64,000 bases of DNA from TMED8 sp038125725 (GCA_038125725.1 JAYPEK010000003.1:62001-126000); one strand, 5' to 3'. Counted from the stretch's first letter, positions 17,401-24,291 are shown. The notes: generated by a model not told the origin, from the sequence alone. A program made the numbers and translations.

Positions 17401-18422
17401 AGCACGCCTTCCGCGACGGTGACGCCGTTGGTGGAGGGTTTCTTGGCCACCGCGATCGTGACGGCTGGCGCGCCGTGCAGGTCCGGTGCCTGGCCATCGG
17501 TGACGGTGTCGTGCGAGGGGCCGCGGTAATACTGGACGATCTCGTCGGCGCTGGCGGGCTGGAACGAGACCCGGGCGATGTCGCTGACGTAGACCGGCAC
17601 GCCGTTTCGGGTGCCGACCATCAGGCGCTTCACGTCGTCGGCGGTTTCCAGGAACGAGCCGGACTTGAGCTTGAAGGCGGCGCCGCCGGTCTCCACGTAG
17701 CCCATCTCGCGTTCCGAGTTGGCCGCCGAGATGGTCTTGGCAATCTGACCGGCGCTGATGGCATAGCCCGAGAGCCGCTCGGGCAGGATCTCGACGCGGA
17801 TCTCTTCGGCGCGGCCGCCGACAATGAAGCTTTGGCTAGTCTTCGGCACTTCCTTCAGGCGCTGCAGCACGTCGAAGGCGACCTGACGCAGCACTGCGTC
17901 GTCCAGTTCCTCGGTCCACAGCGTCAGCGTCACCACCGGCACGTCGTCGACGCCCTTCGGCTTGACCAGCGGCTGCGATACGCCGGGCGGAATCTTGTCC
18001 ATGTTGGACATCAGCTTGTCGTAGAGCTTGACCAGCGAGGGCTCCATCTTCTCGCCGACTTCGAACTGCACCGTGACCATGCCCTGGCCGCGTTGCGAGG
18101 CGGAGTAGACGTGCTTGACCCCCGGGATCTCGCTCATCATCCGCTCCAGTGGATCGGTCGCCAGGCTGGCGACCTGCTGCGACGACGCGCCGTGGTAGGT
18201 GAAGAACACATCGACCATGGGAACCGATATCTGCGGGTCCTCCTGGCGTGGCGTGAACAGGAGGCCGAGGATGCCGACCGCCAGGCTTGCCGCCAGCAAC
18301 AGCGGCGACAGCGGCGAATGGATGAACATCCGCGCCATACGTCCGGCAAGACCCAGGTTGTGATGCTCGGTAGCGGGTGTCTGCGGCGCGTCTTGCGCTT
18401 GCGGGGCGATATCGTTTGCCAT
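14433..18422 (-). CDS. RND efflux permease with a long Pro-Glu / Lys-Pro-Ala C-terminal tail
   Basis: A 1329-residue transporter of the AcrB/HAE1-type RND superfamily, compared with about 1030-1080 for relatives. The core has the N-terminal segment, two large periplasmic loops (NMDKIPPGVSQPLVKPKGVDDVPV; LPLDNKPEFNVVINMADG) and twelve membrane segments, with DDAIVVIENIYRRW in segment 4, where the proton-relay acids lie. After segment 12 (near residue 1060) there are extra hydrophobic stretches (about 1105-1170), then a run of Pro-Glu pairs (about 1200-1235) and a basic Lys/Ala/Pro tail to the end. It is encoded directly after its adaptor, and no outer-membrane channel gene is in the window. 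The tail is highly unusual for this family. Confidence 0.88.
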   Translation of the reverse strand: MANDIAPQAQDAPQTPATEHHNLGLAGRMARMFIHSPLSPLLLAASLAVGILGLLFTPRQEDPQISVPMVDVFFTYHGASSQQVASLATDPLERMMSEIPGVKHVYSASQRGQGMVTVQFEVGEKMEPSLVKLYDKLMSNMDKIPPGVSQPLVKPKGVDDVPVVTLTLWTEELDDAVLRQVAFDVLQRLKEVPKTSQSFIVGGRAEEIRVEILPERLSGYAISAGQIAKTISAANSEREMGYVETGGAAFKLKSGSFLETADDVKRLMVGTRNGVPVYVSDIARVSFQPASADEIVQYYRGPSHDTVTDGQAPDLHGAPAVTIAVAKKPSTNGVTVAEGVLQQIERLKGHVIPDNIHVAVTRNYGETANDKVNELLIKLFVATGAVTLLIWLFLGYKPAVVVLIVIPVVILATVFSAWLLGYTIDRVSLFALIFSIGILVDDAIVVIENIYRRWLMKGEIETETSVEAVREVGNPTILATFTVIAALLPMGFVSGMMGPYMRPIPVLGSVAMLFSLFAAFIFTPWLAMRIRPNLAQLKKAQDKEHAQSERLEGFFRRILTPLIDNRAKGRTFKLALYAVLFGTFVLFYTTSVTVKMLPLDNKPEFNVVINMADGTALPVTANVAQALTEELLTIDEVTAVQTYVGTASPFNFNGLVRHTYLRQQPWFGDIQVQLLHKNDRARSSHEIADAARIALKPIADKLGAKIQVVEMPPGPPVLQTMVAEIYGPDRATRVKVAEDLTKIFEQANNVVDVDNFLQDPYPIWEFAIDREKAVRHGVSADTINKQLEMAMGGYKLGDIKAGHVLEPRYIVLQLPLSVRAQFARIGELPIPSAGGQLIPLAELGRFKRATQDPILYHKDLRPVEYVTGEVTGRLGAPVYGMFAVEDLLEDYTTPDGVKLTGYYLGPPTDSFTSAFEWTGEWTVTYETFRDMGLAFGAALILIYMLVVWEFGNFRLPGIIMAPIPLTLIGIIPGHWLFSAPFTATSMIGFIALAGIIVRNSILLVDFTKHAVAEGLEVREAVIQSCRTRTRPIIITALALVAGSSVILTDPIFQGMAISLLFGAIISTLLTLVVIPLGCVRAQACFCAEDIAAGRAEAMNAPDQALRAEPARAPKNRVGKVLYMAVMMIPAMTVFVWHWISAILTSLGRLLMRPFKSEKLAMVGYALRALPYFVWLFVRETVKNLVKLPEPQAAPPAAQSAPKPEPEPEPEPEPEPEPKPEPEPEPEPEPEPEPEPEPAPAPVAQPKRAAVAKKAPVQKAPAKKAPAPKARRAIQAKPKPAPKAKPKAAPKPKAAGTPKPKAQAAAKPAASAKRKRRGIRLKGRLPGGTE

Positions 18423-18439
18423 TGGTCAGATGCGCCCCG

Positions 18440-19594
18440 TTACTGCTGTGCCGGACGCGGCCTGGCGCCTGCCGCCGGTGGGTTGACCAGCACTTCGTCA
18501 CCGACATGGGCGCCGGCCAGGATCGAGATATGATCGTTACCGGTGGCCTGGCCGAGACGCACCAGGCGCAGCGACGGCTTGCCGCCCTTCATGACGAAGA
18601 TGCCGGGCAGGCTGCCGCGCCAGATGATGGCGGATTTCGGCACCACGATTTGTGCTTCGCGGCTGGCGCCGGTGTCGGGTACCTTGACCTCGGCGTACAT
18701 GCCGGGGCCGCCGGCGACGCCGAGCGGCAGGTCGAACTTGACGGTGACGGTGTGGCGCGACGAGTCCGCCATCGGATAGATGCGCGCCACCCGCGCCTTG
18801 ATCTGTTCGCTGTGCACGTCCAGTTGCGCCGGCACGATCATGCCGACGCTCAGGCCGCCGACCAGACGCACCGGCACTTCGGCCTGGATGCGCAGGTACT
18901 TGGTGTGGGCGAACTTGATCAGCGGTTGGCCGGGCTGGACCGTATCGCCGGGTTCCACCAGTTTCTCGACGATGACGCCGTCGAAGGGCGCCATGGTCAT
19001 GGCGTCGCGCAACTTGGCATCTAAAAGCTCGATCTGGGCGCGCGAACTCATCAGCCGCGACTGCGCCTGGTTCAGGTTGGAATAGCGGTTCGACAGATCG
19101 GCGTAGCGGTCGACCCAGGGGCTGCCATTGCTGTTGCCGAACATGCTGCCGAAGTTGCGGGTGAACATCTGGTCGAACAGCATCGGCATGCCCATGCCGT
19201 TCGAGCGATTGAGGTTGTTGATCGAGGGCGACCACATCTCGCGGTTATACTGGACCTGGGCGTTGCGGAGCGTCGCTTCGGCGTGGTTGTATTCGGCCAG
19301 TGCGGCGCGCCGCTGCGCCTGCAGGTCGTCGTCATCGATGCGGACCAGCAGTTCGCCCTGGGTTTTTTCGTCGCCCTCGCCGCCGCCGACGAACAGGATC
19401 TGCCCGGGAATTTGCGCCGACAGGGTGACCTCCTTGAAGGGGACGACCTTGCCGCCGATGGACGCCGCGGCGTTGACGCTGGTCTTGGCGATGGTGATCG
19501 TTTGATAGTCCTGGGCGGCGGCCGGCGCGACGGCGACAGAGCCGACGACGGCGAGCCCGAACGCGCAGGCGAGGCAGGTACTGGCCAACCGCAT
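18440..19594 (-). CDS. RND periplasmic adaptor with Met/Asn-rich hairpin insert
   Basis: A 384-residue membrane fusion protein with a signal peptide (cleavage after APAAAQ, about residue 27). The lipoyl half-motifs, hairpin, beta-barrel and membrane-proximal domains are in the usual order (KEVTLSAQIPGQILFVGGGEGD; MAPFDGVIVEKLVEPGDTVQPG). The helical hairpin contains an atypical stretch at about residues 130-165 with NGMGMPMLFDQMFTRNFGSM and NSNGSPWVD. It would couple the RND permease to an outer-membrane partner. The gene begins 3 bases after the SCP2-like gene, in one operon. Confidence 0.86.
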   Translation of the reverse strand: MRLASTCLACAFGLAVVGSVAVAPAAAQDYQTITIAKTSVNAAASIGGKVVPFKEVTLSAQIPGQILFVGGGEGDEKTQGELLVRIDDDDLQAQRRAALAEYNHAEATLRNAQVQYNREMWSPSINNLNRSNGMGMPMLFDQMFTRNFGSMFGNSNGSPWVDRYADLSNRYSNLNQAQSRLMSSRAQIELLDAKLRDAMTMAPFDGVIVEKLVEPGDTVQPGQPLIKFAHTKYLRIQAEVPVRLVGGLSVGMIVPAQLDVHSEQIKARVARIYPMADSSRHTVTVKFDLPLGVAGGPGMYAEVKVPDTGASREAQIVVPKSAIIWRGSLPGIFVMKGGKPSLRLVRLGQATGNDHISILAGAHVGDEVLVNPPAAGARPRPAQQ

Positions 19595-19597
19595 GAT

Positions 19598-19993
19598 TCA
19601 GACCCTCCCCATGACGGAGAAGCTCTTGATGAACGGCCCGGCCATGCGCGGGTCCTTGACCATGCCGGCATAATCGCCGGTCTTGAACTTCAGTTTGCCG
19701 GATGTGTAGGCCATCCCGAGCCCCATCATGCCCGGCGGTTTCTTCATCCAGGCGGCCCAGTTTTCCGGCGTCGCGCGCAGGTCCCAGTCGAGCGCTTCGC
19801 CGTTATAGGCGCCGGCATGGTTCGCCTTGCCGTCGACGATGACGATTACGCCCTTGGGCTGGTCGTCGGCCTGGAAGCCGTATCCGATGGTCGATTTGAA
19901 ACCGATTTTCGCCAACGCGTCGGAGAGCTCCGGCTCGCCGTTCCAAGCGGCCATGAAGCCCTGCATCCAATCGTCAGAAAATAACTCCGCCAT
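19598..19993 (-). CDS. SCP2-like sterol/lipid-binding protein
   Basis: A 131-residue protein resembling the SCP2 sterol-transfer fold: FSDDWMQGFMAAWNGEPEL, then strands with GVIVIVDGKA, and a C-terminal half with WAAWMKKPPGMMGLGMAYTSGKLKFKTGDYAGMVK (given in short: GMMGLGMAYTSGKLKFKTGD). Such proteins hold a lipid or acyl chain in a hydrophobic cavity. I choose the ATG at 19993 because AGGGAG stands at the right distance; a TTG start at 20014 has no such site. It is the first gene after the sigma-54 promoter at 20050-20066 and lies 3 bases from the RND adaptor gene, which implies that the pump's cargo may be lipidic. Confidence 0.72.
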   Translation of the reverse strand: MAELFSDDWMQGFMAAWNGEPELSDALAKIGFKSTIGYGFQADDQPKGVIVIVDGKANHAGAYNGEALDWDLRATPENWAAWMKKPPGMMGLGMAYTSGKLKFKTGDYAGMVKDPRMAGPFIKSFSVMGRV

Positions 19994-20049
19994 CTCACTC
20001 TCCCTGCTCGTCAACTCGGCGGGTTTGTCCCGCCGACACTTGCGGTAAT

Positions 20050-20066
20050 AGCAACCGGCGTGCCAA
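20050..20066 (-). promoter_or_regulatory. Sigma-54 promoter of the minus-strand RND/globule run
   Basis: On the minus strand the sequence reads TTGGCACGCCGGTTGCT. It matches the -24/-12 consensus (TGGCACG-N4-TTGCW) fully, with GG and GC separated by 10 bases. Transcription should start near 20039, about 46 bases before the SCP2-like ATG at 19993, whose ribosome-binding site lies between. A sigma-54 activator gene is divergent next to it. Confidence 0.85.
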
Positions 20067-20204
20067 CATCTAAGATGCTGATTCTAAACGATTAAATTCT
20101 TGGCACGTCGCTCCCTGCAACACAACGACCACTGGGGTGGCCGCCCGATGAACCCTAAACCTTTGTTATCTATTGGTTTTTGAAGGTTTCCCCAGGCCCC
20201 TAAC

Positions 20205-20216
20205 TGTTGCGCAACA
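20205..20216. promoter_or_regulatory. Perfect dyad TGTTGCGCAACA, likely activator (enhancer) site
   Basis: A 12-base perfect palindrome about 165-175 bases upstream of the predicted start of the sigma-54 promoter, the usual distance for an enhancer-binding protein. Further GCAACA half-sites are at 20117-20122, 20228-20233 and 20260-20265. It also lies about 45 bases before the activator's own start codon, so self-regulation is possible. Confidence 0.6.
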
Positions 20217-20257
20217 CTTGCAGTCATGCAACAATATTTTTCGTTCAGGGAGGGAAT

Positions 20258-21607
20258 ATGCAACATCTACAGGATTTCGATGACATCCTGGTAACGATCG
20301 ATCCTTTCGTCGATGGGGTCGTGATGATCGCCAGCCAGGATGGAACGATCCGCTGCCGCAGCCGCAATCCGGACAAACTGCTGGGCTGGTCGGGCACGCC
20401 GCCGGTGCAATCGCTGGCGGAATTCGGGCCGGTCAATCTGCTCAGTGCCATCGAGACTCGCCAAGGCGAGGCCGAGCGCTATGGCGTCGCCGATGCGGTC
20501 GGCATGCTGAGCTTTCGCCTGCCGGCGGCGGAGTGCGGCTCGCACAGCGACTTGCGCATTCACACCAAGTGGCTCGAGTGCCTGGGTGACGGCGAGCAAC
20601 TGCGCCTGGTCGTCGTACAGAACGAGGAGGCCAAGCGCGGCCGCCGCCAGAAGGTTTCCGAGGTCAGAAACGAACTGGTTTCCTCCGATCCCCGGATGCT
20701 GGAAATCCTGTCGCGCGTTGAGCAGGTGGCGCCGTCGTCGGCGTTTGTGCTTTTGCAGGGCGAGTCGGGCACCGGTAAGACCCACATCGCGCGAATGATC
20801 CACGCCAACAGCCCGCGCCGCAGCAAACCCCTGGTCGAAGTCAACTGCGCCGCCATCCCCGAACAACTGATGGAATCGGAACTGTTTGGCCACGTGAAAG
20901 GCGCTTTCACCGGGGCCACTGGCGATCGGGCGGGCCGCTTCCAGGCGGCCAACGGCGGTACCTTGCTGCTCGACGAGGTCGGCGAGATTCCCCTGCACCT
21001 GCAGGCGAAGCTTCTGAAGGCGGTGCAGGAACAGCGCTTCGAGCCGGTCGGCTCTGACAAGTCGGTGGAGGTCGACGTGCGGGTCATCAGCGCTACCAAC
21101 CGAGACCTGAAAACCATGGTCGATGCCGGTCAGTTCCGTGCCGATCTTTACTACCGCCTGGCGGTGATTCCGATGATCATCCCGCCCTTGCGCGAGCGCC
21201 CGCAGGATATCCCGCTGATGCTCAAGTATCTCTGCACCAACCTGGTCGAGCGCGGCTATCCCGATAATATCGACTGCTCGCCGGAAGCCATGCGGCTGAT
21301 GATGGATTATTCCTGGCCCGGCAACGTGCGTGAGATGGAGAACGCCGTCGAGCACGCGGTGGTCTGTGCCGTCAACAATACCGTGCGGCCGGAAAGCTTG
21401 CCGCAGACGGTGCGCGAATATGCGCTCTCGTTCGGTGGAAATGCTGGCACCGCTACGCGCGACGGCGACGACGAAGAAGAACAGGCGCGTCGTATCGGAG
21501 AGGCGTTGCGGGCTTCCGGCGGCAACCGCACGCAGGCGGCTAAGATGCTGGGGATCGACCGCACCACGCTGTGGCGCCAAATGCAGCGTTACGGCGTCGA
21601 GGGCTGA
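20258..21607 (+). CDS. Sigma-54-dependent transcriptional activator
   Basis: A 449-residue enhancer-binding protein. Residues 1-135 form an input domain that is faintly PAS-like (DGVVMIASQDGTIRCRSRNPDKLLGWSG, in short: DGTIRCRSRNPDKLLGW). The AAA+ domain has Walker A GESGTGKT (168-175), an intact sigma-54 contact loop GAFTGA (215-220), Walker B GGTLLLDEVGEI and WPGNVREMEN. The C-terminus is a Fis-type helix-turn-helix (GGNRTQAAKMLGIDRTTLWRQ). The ATG at 20258 is chosen for its GGGAGGGA site; an open frame extends back to 20207. No receiver domain is present, so it senses a ligand or is constitutive. It is divergent from the SCP2/RND operon that has the sigma-54 promoter and is its probable activator. 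Confidence 0.92.
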   Translation: MQHLQDFDDILVTIDPFVDGVVMIASQDGTIRCRSRNPDKLLGWSGTPPVQSLAEFGPVNLLSAIETRQGEAERYGVADAVGMLSFRLPAAECGSHSDLRIHTKWLECLGDGEQLRLVVVQNEEAKRGRRQKVSEVRNELVSSDPRMLEILSRVEQVAPSSAFVLLQGESGTGKTHIARMIHANSPRRSKPLVEVNCAAIPEQLMESELFGHVKGAFTGATGDRAGRFQAANGGTLLLDEVGEIPLHLQAKLLKAVQEQRFEPVGSDKSVEVDVRVISATNRDLKTMVDAGQFRADLYYRLAVIPMIIPPLRERPQDIPLMLKYLCTNLVERGYPDNIDCSPEAMRLMMDYSWPGNVREMENAVEHAVVCAVNNTVRPESLPQTVREYALSFGGNAGTATRDGDDEEEQARRIGEALRASGGNRTQAAKMLGIDRTTLWRQMQRYGVEG

Positions 21608-21612
21608 CGGTC

Positions 21613-21656
21613 GGAAAAAGAAAACGGCGCCGTGGTAAAATTCACCACGACGCCGC
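21613..21656 (-). terminator. Rho-independent terminator between convergent genes
   Basis: On the minus strand, CGGCG-T-CGTGGT and ACCACG-GCGCCG form a long stem around GAATTTT, followed by TTTTCTTTTT. It serves the globule-like gene (21705-22049) and may also stop the activator transcript from the other side. Confidence 0.8.
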
Positions 21657-21704
21657 CGGAAATTGGACCCGTTAGGGTCCCAGGGAGGATGTTCCCGTAA
21701 TTCC

Positions 21705-22049
21705 TTACTTGGTCTCCGCCTTCGGAGCGGCCGGAGCCGGCATGCCCGGGTAGGGGTACGGAGCCGGGGCGCCGTAGCCGTAGCCGTAGGGAGCAACCGG
21801 GGCGCCATAGCCGTAGGGGGCGCCGTAGCCGCCGTAGGGGTAACCGCCATAGTACGGGTTGCCGTAGCCGTAGCCGGAGCCGTTGCCGCGGCCGGAGAAG
21901 TTCATGGAGAAGTTGCCGTCGCCCCAGCCGTTGCCGTTCCAGGGACCGCCGCCCCAAGGGCCACCCCACCAGGCATTGGCCGAAGTCGCGGCAACGCTGG
22001 CGGTCGCAATAACACCGGTAACCAAGAGAGTTTTAATAAACGTTTTCAT
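21705..22049 (-). CDS. Sulfur-globule-like exported protein, second copy
   Basis: A 114-residue protein with a signal peptide (cleavage after TSANA, residue 26). The mature part begins WWGGPWGGGPWNGNGWGDG, has FSMNFSGRGNGSGYGYGNP and then Gly/Tyr/Pro units (YGGYGAPYGYGAP), ending in Pro/Ala/Lys. It matches the protein encoded at 12445-12819 through the WWGG and FSMNFSGRGNG blocks. In sulfur oxidisers such proteins surround stored sulfur outside the cytoplasm. A GAGGAGATC site precedes the ATG. It is a single-gene unit with its own terminator, divergent from the DsrE2-like gene across 453 bases. Confidence 0.74.
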   Translation of the reverse strand: MKTFIKTLLVTGVIATASVAATSANAWWGGPWGGGPWNGNGWGDGNFSMNFSGRGNGSGYGYGNPYYGGYPYGGYGAPYGYGAPVAPYGYGYGAPAPYPYPGMPAPAAPKAETK

Positions 22050-22502
22050 TTCAAGATCTCCTCAATCGACCCACTGCCTTCAATGAGAACACCGGAGTGT
22101 GGGCTAATCCCGCGTTCCGAGGGTCACGCGACCCCCCTGAAAAACTCTACCGGTCCTTGAATTCTTGTCTTGGACCGACGGCCTGATCTGACCGTACGCA
22201 CTCATTCCATTCGATTGAACTCATTGATTGCGTAGATACATATATACAGAATTATGAAGATAATAGTCAACAGGTTTTTTTGGGAAAATCGAAAAAAGTT
22301 GTCGGAAAATCCCTAATGCCTTGAATCAAAAAGAAACAAAATTTCACTCGAATTGCCATATCGTGCGGCCCGAGGGGGTGGATCAAAAATTATCTTTCAA
22401 TTTTCATATTCGCTATTTATAAAATGTTGCCGGATCGCACGATGCGCGGATTGTATCGGCAGGCTGCCGGTCCGATTGAAACAAGGATGAGGAGAATGCG
22501 CC
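22050..22502. other. Gene-free AT-rich region between globule-like and DsrE2-like genes
   Basis: This 453-base stretch has no plausible coding frame. It is much richer in A and T than its surroundings, especially 22200-22430, with tracts such as TTTTTTTGGG and CAAAAAGAAACAAAA. It holds the promoters of the two divergent genes; the length is enough for several regulator sites, but I see no clear palindrome. Confidence 0.6.
22395..22423 (+). promoter_or_regulatory. Possible promoter of the DsrE2-like gene
   Basis: TTTCAA (22395-22400) and TATAAA (22418-22423) are 17 bases apart, about 80 bases before the ATG at 22503. Found by eye in AT-rich DNA, so only moderate support. Confidence 0.4.
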
Positions 22503-23006
22503 ATGTCCGCTGATGACGGCCAGAACGCCAAGAAGATGACCATCATTGTCACCAAAGGCACCCTCGACTGGGCCTATCCGCCGTTCATTTTGGGCACCAC
22601 CGGCGCCGCGATGGATGTGGACGTGACCATGTTCTTCACCTTCTATGGCTTGCAGCTCTTGAAGAAAGACCTGAGCCACCTGCAGATTTCCACTCTCGGC
22701 AACCCGGCCATGGAAATGCCGATGATGGGCATGCACATGCAAATGCCGAATCTGGTCTCGGCCATTCCCGGCGTCGATGCCGCCTGCACCAAGATGATGA
22801 AGAATCTGATCAAGAAGAAGGGCGTCGCTTCCATCGAGGAACTCCGCGAGCTCGCGCTTGAGGGAGATATCAAGATGGTCGGCTGTCAGATGACCATGGA
22901 TCTGTTCGAATGGTCGCAGGACGATATGATCGACGGTATCGAGATCGGCGGCGCCGCCACTTACATGGGCGAAGCCCTGGAATCCGACATCAACTTGTAC
23001 ATTTGA
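22503..23006 (+). CDS. dsrE2: DsrE2-like protein (DsrE/F/H superfamily)
   Basis: A 167-residue protein that starts with MTIIVTKGTLDWAYPPFILGTTGAAMD, shown here as TIIVTKGTLDWAYPPFIL, a typical opening of DsrE-fold proteins. It has AMDVDVTMFFTFYGLQLLKK, and near the end VGCQMTMDLFEW followed by IEIGGAATYMGEA, the conserved block of DsrE2-type proteins with its cysteine. The relatives work with TusA and rhodanese in cytoplasmic sulfur-atom transfer or are membrane-linked carriers. A GAGGAG site precedes the ATG. It is encoded just ahead of the persulfide-sensor-like ArsR gene, which fits sulfide-responsive control. Confidence 0.82.
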   Translation: MSADDGQNAKKMTIIVTKGTLDWAYPPFILGTTGAAMDVDVTMFFTFYGLQLLKKDLSHLQISTLGNPAMEMPMMGMHMQMPNLVSAIPGVDAACTKMMKNLIKKKGVASIEELRELALEGDIKMVGCQMTMDLFEWSQDDMIDGIEIGGAATYMGEALESDINLYI

Positions 23007-23042
23007 TCGGCTCGAAACCGGCCCTTAAGGGGCCGGGAAAGC

Positions 23043-23071
23043 TTGACTTTCCGACGTTTGTTTCGTATGTT
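23043..23071 (+). promoter_or_regulatory. Promoter of the ArsR gene
   Basis: TTGACT (23043-23048) and TATGTT (23066-23071) are exactly 17 bases apart. The predicted transcription start falls at about 23078-23079, the first base of the proposed ATG, so the message would be leaderless or nearly so. The -10 box is inside the operator palindrome. Confidence 0.6.
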
Positions 23072-23087
23072 CATAAGTATGAACATA
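23066..23087. promoter_or_regulatory. ArsR-type operator palindrome
   Basis: TATGTTCAT (23066-23074), spacer AAGT, and ATGAACATA (23079-23087) form a perfect inverted repeat. The inner GTTC-N8-GAAC pattern resembles the spacing reported for SqrR/BigR sites. It covers the -10 box and the start codon of the ArsR gene, so binding would block its own transcription. Confidence 0.75.
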
Positions 23088-23414
23088 GAAGACATGGACG
23101 TCGAAAAAATGCAGGCGCGGGCCGAATCCGCCAGCGACCTGATGAAGGTGCTTTCCAGTAAAAACCGGCTTCTGATCCTCTGCCAGTTGGCGGACGGAGA
23201 AACCAAGGTCGGAGAACTGGCGCAGCGATTGGGCCTGCGTGACCAGGCCATGTCGCAGCAACTTGCGCTTCTGCGCAAGGACGGTTTGGTCCAGACCCGA
23301 CGCGAAGGTCAGATGATCTTCTATTCGCTGGCGGACGAGAAAACCAAGAAGCTGCTGGGCTCCATCTACGAGATTTTCTGCGGCGACGATGGAGCCGACG
23401 GCAACATCTGTTGA
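23079..23414 (+). CDS. ArsR-family repressor, persulfide-sensor type (SqrR/BigR-like)
   Basis: A 111-residue winged-helix repressor. LMKVLSSKNRLLILCQLADGE, the recognition region LRDQAMSQQLALLRKDGLV and the wing TRREGQMIFYSL are as in BigR/YgaV/SqrR. Two cysteines, Cys35 (in LILCQL) and Cys101 (in YEIFC), are 66 residues apart, the same distance as the tetrasulfide-forming pair Cys41/Cys107 of SqrR; the metal-site residues of ArsR/SmtB are absent. It should leave DNA when reactive sulfur species oxidise the pair. The operator at 23066-23087 overlaps the start. The ATG at 23094 is an alternative start. Likely targets are itself and nearby sulfur genes. Confidence 0.86.
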   Translation: MNIEDMDVEKMQARAESASDLMKVLSSKNRLLILCQLADGETKVGELAQRLGLRDQAMSQQLALLRKDGLVQTRREGQMIFYSLADEKTKKLLGSIYEIFCGDDGADGNIC

Positions 23415-23418
23415 TCGG

Positions 23419-24291
23419 TCATGACGCGTTGGCGCTTACGCGCTCGGAAATCGTCAAGACGCGGTGCATTTCCCTCAAGACCGGCTTCTCAATGAGCTTG
23501 CCATCGACAACGACGAGGCCCGTGTCGGCCTCTTCGAAGGCGGCGATCACGCGATTCGCGTAAGCGACCCGTTCCGGGGCCGGGGTGAAGACGCGGTTGA
23601 GAATGCCGATCTGCTTGGGATGGATCGATCCCTTTCCACTAAACCCGAGGTCGCGGGCAAGCCTCGCTTCGCGTTCCATGCCTTCCGGATCATCCAGGTC
23701 GAGAAACGGGACGTCGATGGCGTCGACCCCGATGCTCGCCGCCGCATGAACCACGCGTGAGCGGGCATACAGCAAGGGCTCCCAGGCATTCTGGCAGCGC
23801 AGTTCCGCCGCCATGTCGACGCCGCCGAAGAACAGGGCATCGATACGCGAACTAGCGCGGGCGATATCATGGACGGCTTCGAGACCGGCGTTGGTCTCGA
23901 TGATGATGTGCAACCGTGTGGCGTGACCGCGTTCCATCAACAGGTCGTCGAGCCAGGCGACCTCGTCGGCCGTTCGCACCTTGGGCAGCATCAGTGCCGG
24001 CGGCGGCGTATCGGTCGCCAGTACCGCCTGCACGTCGGCAAGCCCGAAAGCCTCGCGCAGGCAGTTGATGCGGACAATCCGCTCCACCCCATCATCGGCC
24101 TGCGGCTCCGCGAACAACGCCATGGCGTTTCGGCGGGCCGTGTCCTTGTCTTTGGGGGCGATGCCATCCTCAAGCTCGACGCAAACGATGTCGGCGCCGG
24201 AAGCCAGCGCTTTCGGATACATTTCCGGTCGCAGGCCGGGGGCGAAAATGAAGCTGCGGCGGGGTACGACGGGGCGGTTCTCATTCGACAT
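23419..24291 (-). CDS. HpcH/HpaI-CitE family lyase
   Basis: A 290-residue TIM-barrel protein of the CitE-like family. RRSFIFAPGLRPEMYPKA, VCVELEDGIAP (Mg2+/CoA site), RINCLREAFG, LMLPKVRTADEV, the second metal-ligand region IIETNAGLEAVHDI, and SGKGSIHPKQI are present in family order. Stand-alone members cleave or hydrolyse CoA esters such as malyl-CoA or citramalyl-CoA; the citrate-lyase alpha and gamma subunits are not here, so citrate lyase is unlikely. The start at 24291 follows AAGGGA; the open frame extends further upstream only through non-coding sequence. It ends 5 bases from the ArsR gene, convergent. Confidence 0.82.
   Translation of the reverse strand: MSNENRPVVPRRSFIFAPGLRPEMYPKALASGADIVCVELEDGIAPKDKDTARRNAMALFAEPQADDGVERIVRINCLREAFGLADVQAVLATDTPPPALMLPKVRTADEVAWLDDLLMERGHATRLHIIIETNAGLEAVHDIARASSRIDALFFGGVDMAAELRCQNAWEPLLYARSRVVHAAASIGVDAIDVPFLDLDDPEGMEREARLARDLGFSGKGSIHPKQIGILNRVFTPAPERVAYANRVIAAFEEADTGLVVVDGKLIEKPVLREMHRVLTISERVSANAS

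Noticed and set aside
15501..18533. Open frame of 1010 codons on the plus strand
   Set aside because: It is exactly antisense to the RND permease and adaptor; composition is Arg/His/Asp/Gly-rich as expected for a shadow of a GC-rich gene, with no domain.
20101..20116. Second sigma-54-like element on the plus strand (TGGCACGTCGCTCCCT)
   Set aside because: The -12 half lacks the GC at the needed 10-base distance, so it should not work as a promoter for the activator gene.
23008..23040. CCGGCCC/GGGCCGG hairpin as a terminator after the DsrE2-like gene
   Set aside because: A stem is present but no T-run follows, and the ArsR promoter begins directly after; partial read-through is as likely.
23419..24291. 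Citrate lyase beta subunit
   Set aside because: No alpha, gamma or accessory citrate-lyase genes nearby; stand-alone CitE-like lyase is the better call.
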